A stretch of DNA of 64,000 nt from Phycisphaerales bacterium (GCA_029260395.1 JAJDDJ010000001.1:434001-498000); one strand, 5' to 3'. Shown: positions 17,402 through 26,318, counted from the first letter of the stretch. The notes: generated by a model from the sequence alone, not told the origin. Translations and numbers: made by a program.

Positions 17402-18910
17402 ATGCACCATCTGACCCGTTTCGTGGCCGCCGGCTCGGCCCTCGCGCTTGTTGCCTTCTCCGCTCTGCCCGGCTGCGCGCCGAGTTCATCTCGCAGGGTC
17501 ACCACCGGCAGCGGGTCCGGCGCGACCGCCACCGACATCGTGATCGATGGCAACTTCCAGGACTGGCCGACGGATGTCGCGGTCGGCAGCGACGAGCACT
17601 ACATCTACCTGCGCATGAAGGTCGAGCAGAGCAAGGCGGCGCTGCAGGCCGCCGACGAGTCGCTCGTCATCTGGCTCGACCTCGACAACAACTCAGCCAC
17701 CGGGCTTCGGCCCTCGGGCTCGCGCGATCTGCGCGCATTGGGTGTTGATCTCGCCATCGAGTTCTCGCCCCGTTCACCCAAGGGGCCCCAAGGCGGCGTG
17801 CGGGTCAGCGCGTACAACGCCTCGGGCGTGGCCAAGGACATCAACCAGTATGACCTCGGGCTGCACTTCGCGCCGAGCTATTCATCAGAGTGGACCGAGC
17901 TTCGCATCGCTCGGCGGAGCGACCTCGTCCCCGCGCTGAGTTCGCAAGCCGATGCGGGCGGGGCGTTCGCGCTGTTCGATTCGGCGGGCAAACTGGCCGG
18001 CTGGTCGGACCCTTTCACGATCGCCCTCGAGGCGGGTAGCCCCCCGCCACTGATGCAGGCGGACATCCCTGCTAAGCCAGCCGATGCCATCCGTGTAATG
18101 AGCTGGAACGCGCTGCGTGATGCGCCCACGAAGGACCCGGCCCCGTTCGCCCGCGTGTTTCAGGCGATCAACCCGGACATCGTGCTGATCCAGGAATGGG
18201 ACGCGGACGCCGGGACCATCGAATCGTGGTTTAACCGCGCGATGGGCGCAATGCCCGGGCAGGCCGGCAGCGGAGAGAAGTGGACCGTCCGCGACAGCGC
18301 CGCGTGGGGCGTGGCGGTCGCATCGAGGCACCCCATGCAGCCGCTCGGCCCCGATGCCCCCGAACCCCGAGGCGGGGGCCAGCACCCGACCCGGTTCGTG
18401 GGCGCGCTGGTCGTCACACCGTTGGGCGATGTGGCCGCGGGCAGTGTGCACCTCAAGTGCTGCGGCGGAGCGGGCACGCGCGAGGACCAGACACGCCGGG
18501 CCGAGGCGTTCCTCATCAACGATCTGTTCGGTGAGGCCGCCGATCTTGGTGCGCCCGGCGCTATCCGCGTGATCGGGGGCGACCTGAACCTCGTGGGCTC
18601 GCGCGAGCCTCTCGATGCTCTCCGCACCGGGCTCGACGAGAACGGCAAAAACTTGACCGTGGCCGATGCCTGGGTGCTGGGCGATCCAATCTTGGCGACC
18701 TGGGGCCACCCCAACAGCCAGTACAGCGCGGGCAGGCTCGACTGGGTGCTCTTCGGCGACGAGCACGCGGACCTCGTGCAGGCGTTTGTGCTCGATACTT
18801 CCAAGCTGAGCGATGCCTCGCTGGCACGCTCGGGGCTCGACCGGGACGACACCAACGCGAGCGACCACAACCCGGTGGTGGTTGATCTCAAGCCCTCGAC
18901 GGGCTGGTGA
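17402..18910 (+). CDS. Lipoprotein with endonuclease/exonuclease/phosphatase domain
   Basis: 502 residues. A signal peptide with lipobox LPGC (Cys25) is followed by a beta-rich domain opening IDGNFQDWP (about residues 40-215), which resembles CBM9/DOMON-type sugar- or ligand-binding modules. The C-terminal half (about 225-500) is an EEP-fold domain with its motifs: MSWNALRD, LIQEWD (metal-binding Glu), GGDLNLVG (Asp and Asn) and SDHNPVVV (Asp-His pair). All expected active-site residues are seen, so it is probably an active phosphodiesterase or phosphatase at the cell surface. The substrate cannot be told. The stop faces the rnc stop with 23 bp between. Confidence 0.87.
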   Translation: MHHLTRFVAAGSALALVAFSALPGCAPSSSRRVTTGSGSGATATDIVIDGNFQDWPTDVAVGSDEHYIYLRMKVEQSKAALQAADESLVIWLDLDNNSATGLRPSGSRDLRALGVDLAIEFSPRSPKGPQGGVRVSAYNASGVAKDINQYDLGLHFAPSYSSEWTELRIARRSDLVPALSSQADAGGAFALFDSAGKLAGWSDPFTIALEAGSPPPLMQADIPAKPADAIRVMSWNALRDAPTKDPAPFARVFQAINPDIVLIQEWDADAGTIESWFNRAMGAMPGQAGSGEKWTVRDSAAWGVAVASRHPMQPLGPDAPEPRGGGQHPTRFVGALVVTPLGDVAAGSVHLKCCGGAGTREDQTRRAEAFLINDLFGEAADLGAPGAIRVIGGDLNLVGSREPLDALRTGLDENGKNLTVADAWVLGDPILATWGHPNSQYSAGRLDWVLFGDEHADLVQAFVLDTSKLSDASLARSGLDRDDTNASDHNPVVVDLKPSTGW

Positions 18911-18933
18911 AGCACGCGTACCGAGACGAACGG

Positions 18934-19719
18934 CTACGAGTCGGCCGGGTCGCTGGCTTCGGTGCTGGGCTCGTCGCCGTCGGCCATCAAGTGCTGACCG
19001 TCGTCGGTCTTGTGGATCACACCAAGTTCGATGAGCGCATGGATCGCGGCCCGCTGCTCGGCTTGTTTTTTGGTCTGGCCCCACGCGGGCTCGAACCGTC
19101 GCTCGGCCAGTTCCACGCAGACCTGGAACGCCTTGGCGTGGTCGGGGCCTTTCTCATCCAGCGAGCGGTATGCGGGCGCGCACTCGAAGTCGCGCTGGGC
19201 GTGTTGCTGGAGGAGCGACTTAAAGTTCTGATGGTGGCCGCTTTCGGCAGCGTGGCAGATATGCGGCTCGATCAGCGGCACCAGGAACCGAGCCGTTGCC
19301 TCGTAGCCCGCGTCCAGAAACACCGCCCCCACCACCGCTTCCAGCACCGCGGCCACCAAGGACGACGGCACCTGGTCCTGCGTGAGCATCCCCTTGCCAA
19401 GCTCGAGGTGCTCCTCCAGGCCCATCTCTTGCGTGATGCGTGCGCACGTTCGCCGCGAGACGGCGGCGGACTTGATCTTGGTCATGTCGCCTTCGAGCAT
19501 GTCCGGGTACAGCTCGAAGATTCGGCTGCACACGATCGAGCCAAGCACCGCGTCGCCCAGGAACTCGAGCCGTTCGTTGGATTCGAGCCGGTGGTCGGTA
19601 TTCGAGGCATGGATGAACGCGAGCTCGAGCAGTGAGGGATCGGCGAATCGGTGCCCGATGAGCTGTTCGATCTCAGATCTGGTCGTTTCGTCCACGGCTT
19701 GAAGGTCCTCTGCATCCAA
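18934..19719 (-). CDS. rnc: Ribonuclease III
   Basis: 261 residues, cuts double-stranded RNA, including rRNA precursors. The nuclease domain (about 1-155) has the ERLEFLGDAVLG signature and the second catalytic motif near ...LVAAVLEAVVGAVFLDAG (Glu and Asp). The double-stranded RNA-binding domain follows (NFKSLLQQHAQ ... KKQAEQRAAIHALIELG). A 30-residue acidic tail ends the protein. TTG 19719 is the only plausible start codon between the upstream in-frame stop and the conserved region; an ATG at 19715 is out of frame. Confidence 0.95.
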   Translation of the reverse strand: MDAEDLQAVDETTRSEIEQLIGHRFADPSLLELAFIHASNTDHRLESNERLEFLGDAVLGSIVCSRIFELYPDMLEGDMTKIKSAAVSRRTCARITQEMGLEEHLELGKGMLTQDQVPSSLVAAVLEAVVGAVFLDAGYEATARFLVPLIEPHICHAAESGHHQNFKSLLQQHAQRDFECAPAYRSLDEKGPDHAKAFQVCVELAERRFEPAWGQTKKQAEQRAAIHALIELGVIHKTDDGQHLMADGDEPSTEASDPADS

Positions 19720-19953
19720 CTGAGCGGCCCGCGAGTGCGGGTATTTCGGCCCTTGAGGCCAAGCGGATCATGCGCTCATGGCAGAACCACTCTATCCGCA
19801 GGGCCCGCCGCCATTCTGGTCCCCAACTGTCCGCAGTGCCTCTCCGTGTTCTCGGACGCTCGTCTGAGCCTCTAGCCGAAGGAGCCCATCGGGCGGGCTC
19901 GACTCGACCTGGCTTGCGGGCTATCGTTCGAGCCCCAGTCAGGAGACCCCCCG

Positions 19954-20103
19954 ATGGCCATGCACTACCCCCGCCGAGTCAGCCGAATCAAGCGCAAGCG
20001 GTCCATCGGCTTCTTGTCTCGCATGAGAACCAAGAGCGGCCGCAAGATCATCAACGCGAAGCGCCGCAAGGGTGTTCGCGATCTCAACGCCGCCGATAGG
20101 TAG
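19954..20103 (+). CDS. rpmH: 50S ribosomal protein bL34
   Basis: 49 residues, very basic. The family pattern is clear: RIKRKRSIGFLSRMRTKSGR followed by KIINAKRRKG. The N-terminus has a short extension (MAMHYPRR) before the usual opening. The start ATG 19954 has AGGAGA 7 bases upstream. In most bacteria rpmH sits with rnpA and near dnaA; here neither is adjacent, the neighbours being rnc and a DUF1570 gene. It is a component of the large ribosomal subunit near the exit region. Confidence 0.95.
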   Translation: MAMHYPRRVSRIKRKRSIGFLSRMRTKSGRKIINAKRRKGVRDLNAADR

Positions 20104-20137
20104 CACCCGGCCGTTCTCTGACTCTCTCGCGCTGAGC

Positions 20138-20158
20138 CGTTGGGCCAACGCATTTTCT
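20138..20158 (+). terminator. Candidate terminator after rpmH
   Basis: CGTTG-GGC-CAACG, a 5-bp stem with a 3-base loop, followed by CATTTTCTTC. The stem is short but the position, between two convergent genes, fits. Confidence 0.4.
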
Positions 20159-20166
20159 TCATCTTA

Positions 20167-21387
20167 CTACTCGTAGTTCAGGTGGTCGATCAGTCGGCCC
20201 TGCTTGTCGCGTGACCACGTCAGCCGGATGCGTGGCCACACACCTACCGCGCTCACGCTCGGCGGCAGGTCCGCGCTCCCCAGTCTCACGAGTTCGAGGT
20301 TTGCGGGCCTTGGCATCAGCCGGCTCGCCTCGGGGCCTGGAAAGTACCGTGGGTCATCGGCTCGGCGGACGACACTGACGCCGTGGCTCGTGCTCGTGGT
20401 GCTGTAGTTCGCGCGTTTGAGCAGCTCGCCCAGGTCTTTGTACGTCTTGGGCATCAACTCGGGATGGTTGGCGTGTAGCCACCGCAGGGCTTCGGCTGCA
20501 AAGAGCACGCGGTCGCGTGTGGTGCTGAAAGCGTCGGGCTCGAGGCTTGAGCCGATCACGTTGAGCCAACGCTGCTCGTACGTGTCCAGCCCCGATGAGC
20601 CGAAGGCGGCACGGAGGGCGTCATCGTACGAAGAGCCCTGGGCCATCATCGCGAGCAGGCGATCGAACCGCCTACGGGTTGCGTCGCCGTCGCCGTGACG
20701 CAGGAAGTAAACCACCGACCACGCCTGCTCGTACTGCGTCCTGGCGTCCCCTTTGCGCAGCGCCACTGACCAGGCCTGGCCATCGAGCCGCGTCAGCTCG
20801 GCCAGCGATATGAGCTTGTCCTGCTGCTGCGCTTGGCGCAGGTGGTCGAGCCGCGTCGCGGGCGCTAGGCCAGCGGTGAACCGCCCACCACGGACGAGAG
20901 CGTCTGCGAAGTACTCCGCGAGCCCCTCGTTGAGCCACGTCGGTAGGCCGGCCCCAAAGGCTGCATGCGCGAACTGATGGAAGCCCTCGTGCTGAACCAC
21001 TTGCAGCGTGCGCGTTCTCGGCGTTTCGCCGAGCGGGATAGCCAGTGCGGTGCCCGCGGGCATGGAGTAATACATCCCTCCACTCCCCCGCCCATTGAGC
21101 CCTACCGACGACAGATGCCGGTGGTAGCCCTGCTCATCGGCGAACAAGTACATCATCGGCCTCGCCGAGCCGGCCCGCGAGCCGACACCAAGCTCCTGGC
21201 GGTACCCGTCGAGCGTGTGGTCAAGATGGGCCGCGATGGCCTGCACGGTCTCGCGGTCGGCATCCGAACGGACATCCAGCTTGGTGGTCCGGTAGGCGAT
21301 GAGCTTGTCTTGGGCAGTGGCGGGCATGGCGAGCGCCACGAGAGCCACCAACGCGAGAAGCGCGGCGAGGGATCGGCATGGGTTCAT
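20167..21387 (-). CDS. DUF1570-type secreted peptidase-like protein
   Basis: 406 residues with a signal peptide (cleavage near ATAQ, residues 23-26). The central domain carries a gluzincin-type zinc motif HEGFH at about residues 132-136 and a downstream NEGLAEYF (third ligand Glu), the layout of DUF1570 proteins found mostly in planctomycetes. I expect a periplasmic or surface metallopeptidase, although activity for the family is not firmly shown. The C-terminal 100 residues are a beta-rich region (LTWSRDKQGRLIDHLNY). There is no Shine-Dalgarno before ATG 21387; AACACT lies 6 bases upstream. Confidence 0.85.
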   Translation of the reverse strand: MNPCRSLAALLALVALVALAMPATAQDKLIAYRTTKLDVRSDADRETVQAIAAHLDHTLDGYRQELGVGSRAGSARPMMYLFADEQGYHRHLSSVGLNGRGSGGMYYSMPAGTALAIPLGETPRTRTLQVVQHEGFHQFAHAAFGAGLPTWLNEGLAEYFADALVRGGRFTAGLAPATRLDHLRQAQQQDKLISLAELTRLDGQAWSVALRKGDARTQYEQAWSVVYFLRHGDGDATRRRFDRLLAMMAQGSSYDDALRAAFGSSGLDTYEQRWLNVIGSSLEPDAFSTTRDRVLFAAEALRWLHANHPELMPKTYKDLGELLKRANYSTTSTSHGVSVVRRADDPRYFPGPEASRLMPRPANLELVRLGSADLPPSVSAVGVWPRIRLTWSRDKQGRLIDHLNYE

Positions 21388-21447
21388 GCGTGCAGTGTTA
21401 CGGATATTGGAGGCATGTGCATCTGGCCACTGCGGAATAGGTGGTGG

Positions 21448-21480
21448 AAAAACAACAGCCCCGGCCGAAGCCGGGGCTGT
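21448..21480 (-). terminator. Rho-independent terminator of the PEP-CTERM gene
   Basis: An 11-bp perfect stem (21455-21465 with 21470-21480) closes a TTCG tetraloop on the minus strand and is followed by TTGTTTTT. It lies just downstream of the stop at 21522 and upstream of the DUF1570 start. Confidence 0.9.
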
Positions 21481-21521
21481 GTTGAGTCATGATGCTTTAG
21501 ATCCCGAAGGATCGTCAGGCA

Positions 21522-22040
21522 TTAGCGGCGACGGCGAGCCGCGGCCAGACCGCCGAGACCGAGGACAGCAGCGCTGGCCGGGGTCGGGACGACGTCGATG
21601 ACCGTGCGGCCGTCGACCTGAGCGGGAGCCGTGGCAGACACGCCGGGGACGGCGGTGGTCACGTTGATGCCAGCCAGGTCGATGGTGAAGGTACCCTCAG
21701 CGGTGGCGGTCCAGGCGTAGCTGAACACGTCGCCGTTGGCGGCGTTGGCGAAGGCCGGGAGCTGCAGGTAACGGGCACCGTTGAGCGAACCACCATCGGG
21801 GGTGCCACCAGCGGTGAACGCACCGGCGGGAACCCAAGTGCCAGCGGCGGCGGCGCCACCGTCAGCTGCGAAGTTCCAGATGCCGCCAGCGATGACGCGG
21901 CCGGCGTCGTTGTAGCTCATGGTGATGGTGACGACGTCACCGACGTTGACGGAGTTCGACGAAGCGGACAGAGCGAAGCCCTGACCGAAAGCCGAACCAG
22001 CGATACCTGCGACAGCGATCATTGCGATAGTGCGGGTCAT
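21522..22040 (-). CDS. PEP-CTERM-type secreted protein
   Basis: 172 residues. Signal peptide at the N-terminus (cleavage near AFGQ). The mature part is a beta-rich domain of about 120 residues (VNVGDVVTITMSYNDAG, then an AGGIWNFAADGG region) resembling cohesin-like or other extracellular sandwich domains. The C-terminus has the tripartite sorting tail: a VPTPAS motif, a hydrophobic helix AAVLGLGGLAAA and a terminal RRRR cluster. This is recognised by exosortase in Phycisphaerae and relatives, removing the tail and attaching the protein to the envelope. No exosortase gene is in this window. It is a single-gene unit with its own promoter (22147-22174) and terminator, so likely abundant. Confidence 0.85.
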   Translation of the reverse strand: MTRTIAMIAVAGIAGSAFGQGFALSASSNSVNVGDVVTITMSYNDAGRVIAGGIWNFAADGGAAAAGTWVPAGAFTAGGTPDGGSLNGARYLQLPAFANAANGDVFSYAWTATAEGTFTIDLAGINVTTAVPGVSATAPAQVDGRTVIDVVPTPASAAVLGLGGLAAARRRR

Positions 22041-22146
22041 TGTACCGATCTCCAGATAAAAAGAAACTTACTACTCTCCTCGCGATAGCCGGGAGCGGGA
22101 CTCTCCCTCCACACCGGCCGCACAACACGAACGAGGTCTTACGACA

Positions 22147-22174
22147 AACATAATCGCGCCAGCGTCGATGTCCA
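22147..22174 (-). promoter_or_regulatory. Promoter of the PEP-CTERM gene
   Basis: On the minus strand TGGACA (22169-22174), 16-base spacer, TATGTT (22147-22152). This gives a leader of about 100 bases ending in GGAGAT 9 bases before the start. Confidence 0.5.
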
Positions 22175-22325
22175 CCAATCTTCTCACCAGAACGACGATT
22201 CTTTTTCGCGCCTTGACATACTGATGCCCAAAACGCCCACAGAACCCCCTGATTGGGACTCGAAATCAGTGATTATGGGACGCGAATCGCGCATTACCCA
22301 ACGCGCTAAATGGGCGCTGAATCGC

Positions 22326-22892
22326 TTATGCCCGGCCAACACCCACCGGCTGTGGGGTCTGGATGTGCGTCGGCTGCACAGCGATGCCCAGAGGCACCCG
22401 CCGGCCGCCTGGGCCACTAGGGGGAAGACCCTGTCCATCGATGTGCCGCTGAATAGCCATCACGCCCTCTATGAGCATTTCTGGCCTCGGCGGGCACCCG
22501 GGGATGTAGACATCGACTGGGATGAACTGGTCGCAGCCCTGCACGGTGGCGTAGGTATCGAACACGCCGCCTGTTGAGGCACACGCGCCCATCGAGATCA
22601 CCCATTTGGGTTCGGTCATCTGGGCGTAGATGCGTTGGAGCACAGGCAGCATCTTGATGCCAACCCGGCCAGCAACGATCAGCAGGTCGCTCTGCCGCGG
22701 GCTGAACCGCATGACCTCGGCACCAAACCGCGCCAAGTCGTACCGGCTGCACGCCGTGGCCATCAGCTCGATGCCGCAGCACGCGGTCGCGAAGGGGATA
22801 GGCCAGATCGAGCTGCGGCGCGACCAGTTGATAACCCGCTGAAGCTGGGTGGTCAGGACCGTGTCAGTTGGCAGTGCGGCTTCGATACCCAT
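22326..22892 (-). CDS. nuoB: NADH-quinone oxidoreductase subunit B
   Basis: 188 residues, the complex I subunit that carries cluster N2, the last iron-sulfur centre before quinone. Ligand cysteines are all present: the tandem pair in [11 protein letters not shown], the one in GACASTGG and the one in [10 protein letters not shown]. The start at ATG 22892 has GGAGAT 8 bases upstream. It is separated from the other complex I genes of the window (nuoJKLMN) by 18 kb; no nuoA, nuoC or nuoD lies beside it. The C-terminal 25 residues are an extra Pro/Val-rich tail. Confidence 0.95.
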   Translation of the reverse strand: MGIEAALPTDTVLTTQLQRVINWSRRSSIWPIPFATACCGIELMATACSRYDLARFGAEVMRFSPRQSDLLIVAGRVGIKMLPVLQRIYAQMTEPKWVISMGACASTGGVFDTYATVQGCDQFIPVDVYIPGCPPRPEMLIEGVMAIQRHIDGQGLPPSGPGGRRVPLGIAVQPTHIQTPQPVGVGRA

Positions 22893-22970
22893 CTGTCTAT
22901 CTCCATCTGTACACGCTGCCTGCAATAGCATTCGTGCCAGAAGACTGTAGCGATTCAAATACACTGAGGT

Positions 22971-23387
22971 TCAGGGCAGGGCCCGAATCGCGGCCTCCGC
23001 AGCGTCCACGTCGTCAACGCGGATAACAACCGTCGAGGGCGAGCCGCTCGATTGTGCGCCGAAGTACGCGTATCGGACGTTGAGCCCGGCCGCCGCGAGG
23101 TGTATCGCGATCTCCATAAACCCGTTGGGCCGACCCTCGAGGTGGGCTACCACGACATCGGCCTCGGCCACCGGACCGGCACCGGCATCGCAAAGCTGCT
23201 CGCAGACCTTGCGCAGGCTCGATTCGGGGTGGCCGATCAGCCGAACCAGCCCTCGGCCGTTGACCTCACTCACCGAGGTGCCGGCGAGTTGGGCTCCCGC
23301 TGCCGCATGGGCCTCGAGCACCCCAGCCAGCTCGCCCGGGCGGTCCTGGAGGTAGACAGAAAACTCTCTGGCACGAGTGACGTTCAT
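22971..23387 (-). CDS. Tandem ACT-domain protein
   Basis: 138 residues made of two ACT-like modules: the first has the standard opening EFSVYLQDRPGELAGVLEA (residues 8-26), the second begins near residue 75 (DVVVAHLEGRPNGF) and ends VVIRVDDVDAAEAAI. Stand-alone ACT proteins bind amino acids and act as small sensors. No enzyme domain is attached. The start ATG 23387 has a weak GAGAG upstream. It is encoded on the same strand as nuoB, 79 bp ahead of it. Confidence 0.8.
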   Translation of the reverse strand: MNVTRAREFSVYLQDRPGELAGVLEAHAAAGAQLAGTSVSEVNGRGLVRLIGHPESSLRKVCEQLCDAGAGPVAEADVVVAHLEGRPNGFMEIAIHLAAAGLNVRYAYFGAQSSGSPSTVVIRVDDVDAAEAAIRALP

Positions 23388-23453
23388 GGGTAGCTCTCTC
23401 GGCCCGCTCCGGGGGCCGGGGGAAAATATTGGACTGGGCGGTCGAGCCCGAGA

Positions 23454-23732
23454 TCAGCGGTCGGTGCTGCCCTGGAAGACAGGCCGGCCTGATCGGCCTG
23501 TTGGCCCGCGCTGCTTGCGGCTACTGGAGCCCGCGGATTCCAGTTCCTTGACCACAGGATCGATGGGCCAAGCCTCTTGATAGCCCTCTTCGGTGTTGAC
23601 CGCCCGGGTGCCGATGCCCGAAGTGCTGACCACCCGGCGATAGCAGCCGGTGGCCGAAGCCACGAAACCTATTAACACCAGCAGCATCAGCGCTCGAAGC
23701 CGGTCTTGCTGGATGAATGGAAGCAATCTCAT
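23454..23732 (-). CDS. Small lipoprotein
   Basis: 92 residues with a hydrophobic signal (residues 14-28) ending in ATGC, so Cys30 would be lipidated. The mature part has only about 60 residues, including a PIDPVVKELESAGSSS segment and a basic, Gly/Arg-rich end. No family recognised. Start ATG 23732 was chosen because the signal peptide begins there. It lies 55 bp downstream of the YihY gene on the same strand. Confidence 0.6.
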   Translation of the reverse strand: MRLLPFIQQDRLRALMLLVLIGFVASATGCYRRVVSTSGIGTRAVNTEEGYQEAWPIDPVVKELESAGSSSRKQRGPTGRSGRPVFQGSTDR

Positions 23733-23787
23733 GGGGAACCCGCATGTTAGGCGGATACCCCGACGACAAGCGTTCACGATCGATCCT

Positions 23788-25164
23788 TCAATCGCCAGCG
23801 GCGTCAGGGATCAGGTCTGCGAGCGTGCGGCCCTCCACGGCTTTGGCCTGCGCCTCACGGAGCAGCCGAACGCCCCGAGTCCGGGTGAGAGCAAAGCCCG
23901 CTGCGAGCACCGACGCTGCGGAGATGGTCTCGGGCGGCCCCGCGAGCGTGAAACGATCGGGTGCCAGCTCCTCCTCATCCGCAACAGGGTGCAGCACGCC
24001 GCGCTCTTCGAGGCCCACGAGAAGCCCGAGGGCGAGATCTTCATCGATACCGGCAGCTCGGGCGGCCTGGTTGGCGGTGATGGTCTGGCCCTTGGCGAAC
24101 CTGCTGGCAGCCACGGCTGCCACGGTCACCGCGGCCGCGGGCTCGACCACGCGCCACGAGCGGTTGGGGTCGTCACCCAGAATGTCTCGACGGTGCTGAA
24201 GCAGGAACGCGCACTGCAAACCGAACAGCACGATGAGCCACGTGACGTAGACCCACAGCAGGAAGATCGGGATAAGTCCGATGGCACCGTAGAGCCGCTC
24301 GACACCGCCGCTGAATGCCGACAGGTACTGCACGAGCCCGAACTTGGCGAGCTCCCACAACACTGCGGCGATGAACGCACCAGCTGCTGCCGATGTGAGG
24401 TACACACGGGCGTTGGGGATCACCCGGTACAGCAGCACGAAGAGCAGGGTGGAAATCACCACGCCGAGCGAACGCACGAACAACTCCAGCAGCCAATCCA
24501 CGTTCCACTGGCTCCACTCGGCGAAGCGCCCGGCGGCGCTGGATAGCTCGCTGCCGAGCCAGAAAGTGATAATCAGGAACACCGGCCCCACCACCAGCAG
24601 CGTGGTGTAGTTCGTGAAGCGTCGAGCCCAACTGCGACCATCGCGAGCGCGATAGATGCTGTTGAACGCCCGCTCGATTTCGATGAGAAACCCGAGTGAT
24701 GCGTACAGAAGTGCCGCCACGCCGACGGCTCCGATGGCCTTGAGCCGGCCTTGTTCGCCCTCGACACCCGAGACAAGGTTGTCCATCCACAGGTCGAGCC
24801 TGGCCTGCTCTGGCCGATCGGTCATAGGCTGATCGATCGCCGGCTGGTTGGGCAGGGGTTCTATCTGGGCGCCTTCGGGCAAGCCCGGCACCTCGACAGC
24901 ACTGTCCAGCACAATCCGATCGATGCCCGTCAGCTCAAACACTCGGTCCACGGCTGATTGCACCGTGCCTTTGTCCGCAAGCGTACCGATGACCGCAACG
25001 CCGATGACGAACATCGGGATCAGCGCGAAGATGGTTCTGTATGCGAGAGCCGCGGCCATGCGGGGCAGCTGCGTGCGGTGCGTGCGCACAGCAATATTTC
25101 TGAGCCCTCGCGCCCATTTGCCGACGATCGTGGTGGGTTCCCGGTATCGATCGGCTGGCACCAT
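23788..25164 (-). CDS. YihY/BrkB-family inner-membrane protein
   Basis: 458 residues. The N-terminal 320 residues are the YihY/BrkB domain with about six membrane helices; the signature segments are AALAYRTIFALIPMFVI near residue 38 and YGAIGLIPIFLLWVYVTW near residue 275. A loop of about 80 residues after the first helix is longer than usual. The C-terminal 120 residues are soluble and look like a winged-helix module (ANQAARAAGIDEDLALGLL). The family was once called ribonuclease BN but that function is not accepted; its role is unknown. Start ATG 25164 overlaps the stop of the upstream rluB-type gene (TGATG) and has GGGAGG before it. Confidence 0.88.
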   Translation of the reverse strand: MVPADRYREPTTIVGKWARGLRNIAVRTHRTQLPRMAAALAYRTIFALIPMFVIGVAVIGTLADKGTVQSAVDRVFELTGIDRIVLDSAVEVPGLPEGAQIEPLPNQPAIDQPMTDRPEQARLDLWMDNLVSGVEGEQGRLKAIGAVGVAALLYASLGFLIEIERAFNSIYRARDGRSWARRFTNYTTLLVVGPVFLIITFWLGSELSSAAGRFAEWSQWNVDWLLELFVRSLGVVISTLLFVLLYRVIPNARVYLTSAAAGAFIAAVLWELAKFGLVQYLSAFSGGVERLYGAIGLIPIFLLWVYVTWLIVLFGLQCAFLLQHRRDILGDDPNRSWRVVEPAAAVTVAAVAASRFAKGQTITANQAARAAGIDEDLALGLLVGLEERGVLHPVADEEELAPDRFTLAGPPETISAASVLAAGFALTRTRGVRLLREAQAKAVEGRTLADLIPDAAGD

Positions 25165-26318
25165 CAGGACCTCCCACCCCTGTTCCCGCCCCTGTCCCCG
25201 CCTTGGCTGCCACCCCGGCCCCCGCCTTGACCCCCACTGCCCCGCGGACCGCCGCCGCGACCGGTCCCGCCTCGGCGGTCGGTGCTGGATCGGTTCGCAC
25301 CGGGCCTGCCTGCGCCGGGCCGGCCCATTCCGGGCCTGGTGGGCCGCTTGCTGGGCCTCGAACGCGCATCGCCCGCTGAGCCGGGCTTGCGAGCGCCCGG
25401 ATGCGAGCCGCCGGCGCCAAAGCCCTTGGCCGCCCGGACGGGTCGTTGTGGAACGGCTCGTCTGGGTTTCGCGGTCTCGCCCGCAGCAACGGGCTTGGCG
25501 GCGCTCGCTCCTCGGCAGGCCTTGCGGAGTGCCCCGAGTTCGCCCGCAGTCAGCTCTCGCCACTCCCCCCGAGCCAGCTTGCGTAGGTGAACGGGACCGA
25601 TTGCGACGCGCTCCAGCTTCTTGACGGGCGCTCCGACCCCGGCCAGCATCCTACGCACCTGCCGGTTTCGGCCCTCTTTGAGCGTGAGCTCGAGAATCGT
25701 GCGCTCGCGGTCCCGTCGGATAATCGTCAGCCCGACGTGCGAGGCCCGCGAACCGCCCACCGTTCGGCCCTCACGACGCTCGGCGATGTAGATGCCGCGC
25801 TCAAGCTCCGCGACTCGCTGATCGTCGAGCATGCCCTTGACCACAACGTGGTAGGTCTTCTCGACTCCAAAGCGAGGGTGAGTGAGCCGGTTAGCCAGTT
25901 CGCCGTCATTGGTCAGCAGCACCATGCCCGTGGTATCGAAGTCCAGCCTGCCGACCGGATACAGCCTTGCTCGGCTGGGGTGGTCGACCAGATCGAGCAC
26001 GGTTCGGCGGACCGCACCGGGCTCATCGCGGGCCGAGCTGATGGTCCGCGAGGGCTTGTTGAGCATGATGTAGACGTGCCGCTCCGCCTTGGGGATGGGC
26101 TTGCCATCGACCTCGATGCGGTCCTCGATCGGGTCAACCATCACGGGCATGGTGCGGACAATCTCGCCGTTAACCCTTACCCGGCCCTCTTCGATGAGAA
26201 GTTCAGAGGCTCGGCGCGAGGCGAGCCCGGCATCGGCCATCACCTTCTGAAGGCGGACCTTGCCCGAGGGTGGCCCACTCTTGAACTTGCTGCGGGATGC
26301 TCGGGGCCTGCTTGGCAT
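25164..26318 (-). CDS. RluB/RsuA-type 23S rRNA pseudouridine synthase with RGG-like tail
   Basis: 384 residues. An S4 RNA-binding domain (about residues 20-65, RLQKVMADAGLASRR) precedes the catalytic domain with GRLDFDTTGMVLLTNDG, where the first Asp is the nucleophile, and the EGRNRQVRRM motif. From about residue 265 the protein becomes a disordered tail rich in Arg, Gly and Pro, ending in GG-R-G repeats; RGG-like tails bind RNA. ATG 26318 is chosen because TACACT lies 6 bases before it and no Shine-Dalgarno is seen; a GTG at 26372 would add 18 residues. It is coupled to the YihY gene by a 1-base overlap. Confidence 0.9.
   Translation of the reverse strand: MPSRPRASRSKFKSGPPSGKVRLQKVMADAGLASRRASELLIEEGRVRVNGEIVRTMPVMVDPIEDRIEVDGKPIPKAERHVYIMLNKPSRTISSARDEPGAVRRTVLDLVDHPSRARLYPVGRLDFDTTGMVLLTNDGELANRLTHPRFGVEKTYHVVVKGMLDDQRVAELERGIYIAERREGRTVGGSRASHVGLTIIRRDRERTILELTLKEGRNRQVRRMLAGVGAPVKKLERVAIGPVHLRKLARGEWRELTAGELGALRKACRGASAAKPVAAGETAKPRRAVPQRPVRAAKGFGAGGSHPGARKPGSAGDARSRPSKRPTRPGMGRPGAGRPGANRSSTDRRGGTGRGGGPRGSGGQGGGRGGSQGGDRGGNRGGRS

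Noticed and set aside
19779..19870. A 29-codon open frame before rpmH
   Set aside because: No Shine-Dalgarno, odd composition and no similarity I recognise.
25165..25563. An N-terminal extension of the YihY gene by 133 codons
   Set aside because: The extension is an out-of-frame reading of the RGG tail of the pseudouridine synthase; ATG 25164 with GGGAGG and a TGATG overlap is the natural start.
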